The notes under the pieces: model-generated
The model's input: only the letters and a program-made list of their open reading frames with translations
Told to the model about the DNA's origin: nothing
The model's database searches: none
Position numbers and translations under genes: made by a program
NCBI RefSeq assembly: GCF_025567265.1
Contig: NZ_JAOQJW010000001.1
Span: 62,001 to 126,000, forward strand
Source of the DNA: Dorea_A amylophila
GTDB lineage: Bacteria > Bacillota > Clostridia > Lachnospirales > Lachnospiraceae
Direction: 5' to 3'
Length of the DNA stretch: 64,000 nt
Shown here: one piece after another, positions 60,977 to 64,000 of the stretch
Layout: the number at the start of each line of letters is the position of its first letter
Position numbering within the stretch: position 1 is the first letter of the stretch

Positions 60977-62146
60977 ATGAATAAACACGGAATCAGATTG
61001 ATCACAGCAGTGGTGACAAGTTCAATGATTGTAACACCTGTTTTGGCAGCACCGTCTGTCGATGATTTGAAGAAGGAAAAAGCTGCAAAGCAGAGTGAAG
61101 TAAGTTCCTTGCAGTCGCAGCTGACAACATTAATGGGAAAAGTCAATACACTGGAAAGTGAATTGATTCAGACCGGTGAGGACATTACAAAAGCACAGGG
61201 CGATTTGGAAGTTGCGCAGGAAAAAGAAAAAGAACAGTATGCAGCAATGAAGAAGCGTATCAAGTATATGTATGAAGCCGGTAATGATTCAGCATTTGAG
61301 ACACTGGTTACATCAGAAGACTTTACAGATCTTCTCAGTAAAGCAGAATATGTTCAGAATGTACATAGCTACGACAGAAAACAATTGCAGGAATATGTAG
61401 AGACAAAACAGCAGATTTCCGATCTGAAAGACAGTCTTGAAAAAGACCAGAAAGAATTGGAAAGTAAACAGGTGGAATATGAAAAACAGGGTGATAACCT
61501 GAATAACCTGATTACTTCTAAATCAGCAGAAGTTGCTAATCTGGATTCAGAGATTCAGGCAGCAGCAGAAGCAGCAGCCAGAGAAGCAGCAGAAAGAGCA
61601 GCAAGAGAGGCAGCGGAAAAAGCAGCAAAAGAAGCGGAAAGACAGCAGGCAGCAGCAAGCAATAATAATGCAGCTTCAACATCGAATAGAAACAATACAA
61701 CAAGCAGTTCAACAGCTACAAGCAACAGAAATAATACAACAAGCAGCAGCTCGTCAAGCAGTTCAAGTGCACCAGCAGTAACAAAACCGTCCAATTCAAG
61801 CAGCAGTACTACGACGAGTGGAACGAATGCAAACGGAGGTTCAATCGTAAGCAGAGCATACAGCCAGCTTGGAAAACCTTATGTATGGGGTGCATGCGGA
61901 CCAAACAGTTTCGACTGTTCCGGATTTGTAAGCTATTGTCTGACAGGAAGCTATACCCGTCTCGGAACAACACTTACATTCATGGGATGGACAAGAGTAA
62001 GTAACCCGCAGCCTGGTGATGTTGTAACAACAGCAACACATTGTGGTATTTATATCGGAAATGGTCAGATGATTCATGCTCCGCACACGGGAGATGTTGT
62101 AAAAGTCGGACCGGTACAGTCTGGTATGATCTATGTGCGTAGATAA
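60977..62146 (+). CDS. Secreted coiled-coil NlpC/P60 peptidoglycan hydrolase
   Basis: A 389-residue exported protein. A signal peptide (RLITAVVTSSMIVTPVLAAP) precedes a long coiled coil (about 30-215) of the CwlO/Spr type. A low-complexity linker of Ala/Glu, then Ser/Thr/Asn repeats follows (to about 285), then a C-terminal C40 domain. The catalytic Cys lies in SFDCSGFVSYC, with His in TATHCGIYIGNGQMIHAPH. It cuts the D-glutamyl-diaminopimelate link of peptidoglycan and probably works in cell separation or elongation, perhaps under FtsEX control as for CwlO. Start chosen at ATG 60977; GTG 60971 is an alternative. Confidence 0.92.
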   Translation: MNKHGIRLITAVVTSSMIVTPVLAAPSVDDLKKEKAAKQSEVSSLQSQLTTLMGKVNTLESELIQTGEDITKAQGDLEVAQEKEKEQYAAMKKRIKYMYEAGNDSAFETLVTSEDFTDLLSKAEYVQNVHSYDRKQLQEYVETKQQISDLKDSLEKDQKELESKQVEYEKQGDNLNNLITSKSAEVANLDSEIQAAAEAAAREAAERAAREAAEKAAKEAERQQAAASNNNAASTSNRNNTTSSSTATSNRNNTTSSSSSSSSSAPAVTKPSNSSSSTTTSGTNANGGSIVSRAYSQLGKPYVWGACGPNSFDCSGFVSYCLTGSYTRLGTTLTFMGWTRVSNPQPGDVVTTATHCGIYIGNGQMIHAPHTGDVVKVGPVQSGMIYVRR

Positions 62147-62163
62147 TGAAAAGTAAATAAAAT

Positions 62164-62200
62164 AAAAACCGGAATCAGGTAACTGGCTTCGGTTTTTTAT
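62164..62200 (+). terminator. Terminator after the NlpC/P60 gene
   Basis: AAACCGGAATCAG, loop GTAA, then CTGGCTTCGGTTT form an imperfect stem followed by a T-run. Confidence 0.8.
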
Positions 62201-62240
62201 TTTTTATGCTAAAGTTTGCAGAAAAATAAAATGAAAATCC

Positions 62241-62269
62241 TTGCAAACAGACAACCTTTATGGTAATAT
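62241..62269 (+). promoter_or_regulatory. Sigma-A promoter of rpsB-tsf
   Basis: TTGCAA (62241-62246) and TAATAT (62264-62269) are spaced 17 bases apart. Transcription should begin near 62276, leaving a leader of about 115 bases. Confidence 0.85.
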
Positions 62270-62294
62270 TAAAAAGTCGCAAAAAATCACGCAT

Positions 62295-62353
62295 AGGCTT
62301 GTCCCGATGGTGCCAAAGCCTGGTAACAGGACGGTTTCGGGGACGTATAACAA
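62295..62353 (+). ncRNA. Structured leader of rpsB (candidate S2 autoregulatory element)
   Basis: Within the rpsB leader, CCCGA (62304-62308) and TCGGGG enclose an inner hairpin CCTG-GTAA-CAGG with a GNRA tetraloop. Ribosomal protein operons are often controlled by binding of the protein to its own mRNA leader. The structure and position fit that idea, but I cannot match it to a described family. Confidence 0.45.
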
Positions 62354-62390
62354 CATATGCGGAAGTAAAAAACCAATGGAGGAAAGAAAC

Positions 62391-63125
62391 ATGAGCGTTA
62401 TTTCAATGAAGCAACTTTTAGAAGCAGGTGTTCACTTTGGACATCAGACAAGAAGATGGAACCCTAAGATGGCTCCTTATATCTACACAGAGAGAAATGG
62501 TATCTATATCATTGACCTTCAGAAATCTGTAGGTAAAGTAGATGAAGCTTACCAGGCAGTAGCTGATATCGCGGCAGAAGGTGGAACAATCCTTTTTGTA
62601 GGTACTAAGAAGCAGGCTCAGGATGCTATCAAAGTAGAAGCTGAACGTTGCGGAATGTACTATGTAAATGAAAGATGGCTTGGAGGAATGCTTACAAACT
62701 TCAAGACAATCAAGAGCAGAATCGCTCGTCTGAAAGATATCGAAAGAATGTCAGAAGACGGAACATTTGATGTACTGCCTAAGAAAGAAGTTATCCAGTT
62801 AAAGAAAGAATGGGATAAACTTGAGAAGAACCTTGGCGGAATCAAAGACATGAAGACACTTCCAGATGCTATTTTTATCGTAGATCCTAAGAAGGAAAGA
62901 ATCTGTGTTCAGGAAGCACACACTCTTGGAATTCCACTTATCGGTATCGCTGATACTAACTGTGATCCAGAGGAACTTGATTATGTAATTCCTGGAAATG
63001 ACGATGCTATTCGTGCTGTAAAACTGATCGTTTCTAAGATGGCTGATGCTGTAGTAGAAGCTAACCAGGGTGTTGCAGGCGAAGAAGAGTATGTTGAAGA
63101 AGCTGAAGAAGCAGTAGAAGAATAA
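62391..63125 (+). CDS. rpsB: 30S ribosomal protein S2
   Basis: A 244-residue ribosomal protein. It begins MSVISMKQLLEAGVHFGHQT, the S2 signature, with RRWNPKMAPYIYTERNGIYI, VNERWLGGMLTNFKTI and PLIGIADTNCDPEELDYVIP. An acidic tail (EEEYVEEAEEAVEE) ends the protein. The start at 62391 follows ATGGAGGAAAGAAAC; the open frame back to 62241 is leader sequence. It is followed by tsf after 33 bases, the usual arrangement. Codon use is that of a highly expressed gene. Confidence 0.98.
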   Translation: MSVISMKQLLEAGVHFGHQTRRWNPKMAPYIYTERNGIYIIDLQKSVGKVDEAYQAVADIAAEGGTILFVGTKKQAQDAIKVEAERCGMYYVNERWLGGMLTNFKTIKSRIARLKDIERMSEDGTFDVLPKKEVIQLKKEWDKLEKNLGGIKDMKTLPDAIFIVDPKKERICVQEAHTLGIPLIGIADTNCDPEELDYVIPGNDDAIRAVKLIVSKMADAVVEANQGVAGEEEYVEEAEEAVEE

Positions 63126-63158
63126 GATTCTTAAAAAACATAATTGGAGGATAAGATC

Positions 63159-64000
63159 ATGGCAGTTACAGCTAAGATGGTAAAAGAATTAAGAGAAATG
63201 ACCGGTGCAGGAATGATGGACTGCAAGAAAGCTCTTAATGAGACAAATGGTGATATGGATGCAGCTATCGAGTTCTTAAGAAAGAACGGAGAAGCTAAGG
63301 CTGTTAAAAAAGCCGGACGTATCGCAGCAGAAGGTATTGTTATGGCTGATGTTAAGGATGACAAGACAGCAGCTATCGTAGAAGTTAACTCAGAGACAGA
63401 CTTCGTTGCTAAGAATGCTGAATTCCAGGGATTCGTTAAAGCAGTTGTTAATCAGGCAATCGCTTCTGATTCCGCAGATATGGATGGATTCATGGCTGAA
63501 GCTTGGAATGAAGACGCTTCTAAGACAGTACAGGATGCATTAAATGAGAAAATCTCTGTAATCGGAGAAAAACTTAGCATCAGAAGATTTGAGAAAGTTG
63601 TTACTGATGGTTGTGTAGTATCTTATATCCACGGCGGCGGACGTATCGGTGTTCTTGTAGAAGCTGAGACAGATGTTGTTAACGATGAGATCAGATCATG
63701 CCTGAAGAACGTAGCTATGCAGGTTGCAGCTATGTCTCCAAAATATACTTCACGTGATGAAGTAGATGCTTCTTTCTTAGAGCATGAAAAAGAGATTCTT
63801 CTTGCTCAGGCTAAACAGGAGAATCCAAACAAACCAGATAATATTATCGAAAAGATGATTATCGGACGTCTCAACAAAGAGATGAAAGAAATCTGCCTGT
63901 TAGATCAGGTATACGTTCAGGACAGCGACCTTACAGTAGCTAAATACGTAGAGAAGGTAGCTAAAGAGAACGGAGCTAATATGACAGTTAAGAAGTTTGT
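63159..64000 (+). CDS. tsf: Elongation factor Ts (partial, runs off the window)
   Basis: The first 280 codons of EF-Ts, the nucleotide exchange factor of EF-Tu. It starts ATG 63159 behind TTGGAGGATAAGATC with MAVTAKMVKELREMTGAGMM. The N-terminal UBA-like domain (to about 55) is followed by the core with EVNSETDFVAKNAEF, the EF-Tu-contacting motif, then the coiled-coil region. The frame is open to base 64000, so the stop lies outside the window. It forms the usual rpsB-tsf operon. Confidence 0.97.
   Translation, partial: MAVTAKMVKELREMTGAGMMDCKKALNETNGDMDAAIEFLRKNGEAKAVKKAGRIAAEGIVMADVKDDKTAAIVEVNSETDFVAKNAEFQGFVKAVVNQAIASDSADMDGFMAEAWNEDASKTVQDALNEKISVIGEKLSIRRFEKVVTDGCVVSYIHGGGRIGVLVEAETDVVNDEIRSCLKNVAMQVAAMSPKYTSRDEVDASFLEHEKEILLAQAKQENPNKPDNIIEKMIIGRLNKEMKEICLLDQVYVQDSDLTVAKYVEKVAKENGANMTVKKF

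Noticed and set aside
61560..61850. Ala/Glu and Ser/Thr/Asn low-complexity tract resembling a repeat array
   Set aside because: It is the coding linker of the NlpC/P60 protein, a usual feature of such hydrolases.
1..64000. CRISPR arrays, prophage, insertion sequences, tRNA and rRNA genes
   Set aside because: No regularly spaced direct repeats, integrase, phage or transposase genes, and no tRNA-like or rRNA sequence was recognised on either strand.

Overview
The window reads as a draft chromosomal contig or scaffold of a Gram-positive gut anaerobe of the Clostridia, most likely Lachnospiraceae (Dorea, Mediterraneibacter or Blautia-like). The evidence is the family mix: a CBS-domain manganese pyrophosphatase, an hrcA-grpE-dnaK-dnaJ operon under CIRCE, a two-domain S1 protein, a DUF6472-type mini-protein, a molybdenum cofactor (Moco) riboswitch heading a clostridial Moco operon, and strong AGGAGG ribosome binding sites with sigma-A promoters throughout. 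The genus is inference. There is no prophage, transposase, CRISPR array, rRNA or tRNA gene. Almost everything is housekeeping or central metabolism, mostly on the + strand, with six isolated minus-strand genes.

Layout. 1-6.0 kb: end of argS, an alanyl-tRNA editing protein, a TetR regulator, a methyltransferase, Hsp33 and NAD synthetase. 6.6-12.1 kb: an S1-domain protein, CBS pyrophosphatase, flavin reductase, polysaccharide deacetylase and RarA. 12.1-18.5 kb: the heat-shock operon and glyA. 18.7-24.4 kb: remnant of a 3D-domain protein, PepD, a purine permease and accessory genes of selenium-dependent molybdenum hydroxylases (YqeC; a YqeB-MocA fusion). 24.4-29.8 kb: two rRNA methyltransferases and a YdjI-YdjG-YdjH-like membrane set. 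30-38 kb: cytidylate-kinase-like protein, formate/nitrite transporter, DUF6472 protein, BioB behind a BirA operator, a frameshifted hybrid histidine kinase, an iron alcohol dehydrogenase and YoaK. 38-41 kb: an acyl-CoA ligase and a GNAT enzyme. 40.9-49.8 kb: Moco riboswitch and ten-gene Moco synthesis/molybdate uptake operon. 49.8-64 kb: Nfo, TrmO, a dihydrouridine synthase, a regulator with a YbaK editor, CPBP protease, GltB-GltD, an NlpC/P60 hydrolase, and rpsB-tsf running off the end.

The most unusual content is a family of about 615-bp non-coding repeats (6018-6633, 31871-32484, 37052-37500). Each has perfect 13-bp terminal inverted repeats and is built of long hairpins. Comparing the two complete copies, one compound hairpin shows at least ten compensatory double substitutions, so pairing is kept while sequence drifts. 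All three copies lie between the stop codons of convergent genes, and the other three convergent junctions in the window carry other hairpins instead. I do not recognise this family. A scaffold gap of Ns falls inside the third copy.

The functional theme linking distant parts is molybdenum: uptake (ModABC), cofactor synthesis under riboswitch control, and YqeB/YqeC/MocA maturation factors beside a purine permease point to Moco or selenium-Moco enzymes (xanthine dehydrogenase or formate dehydrogenase type) encoded elsewhere.
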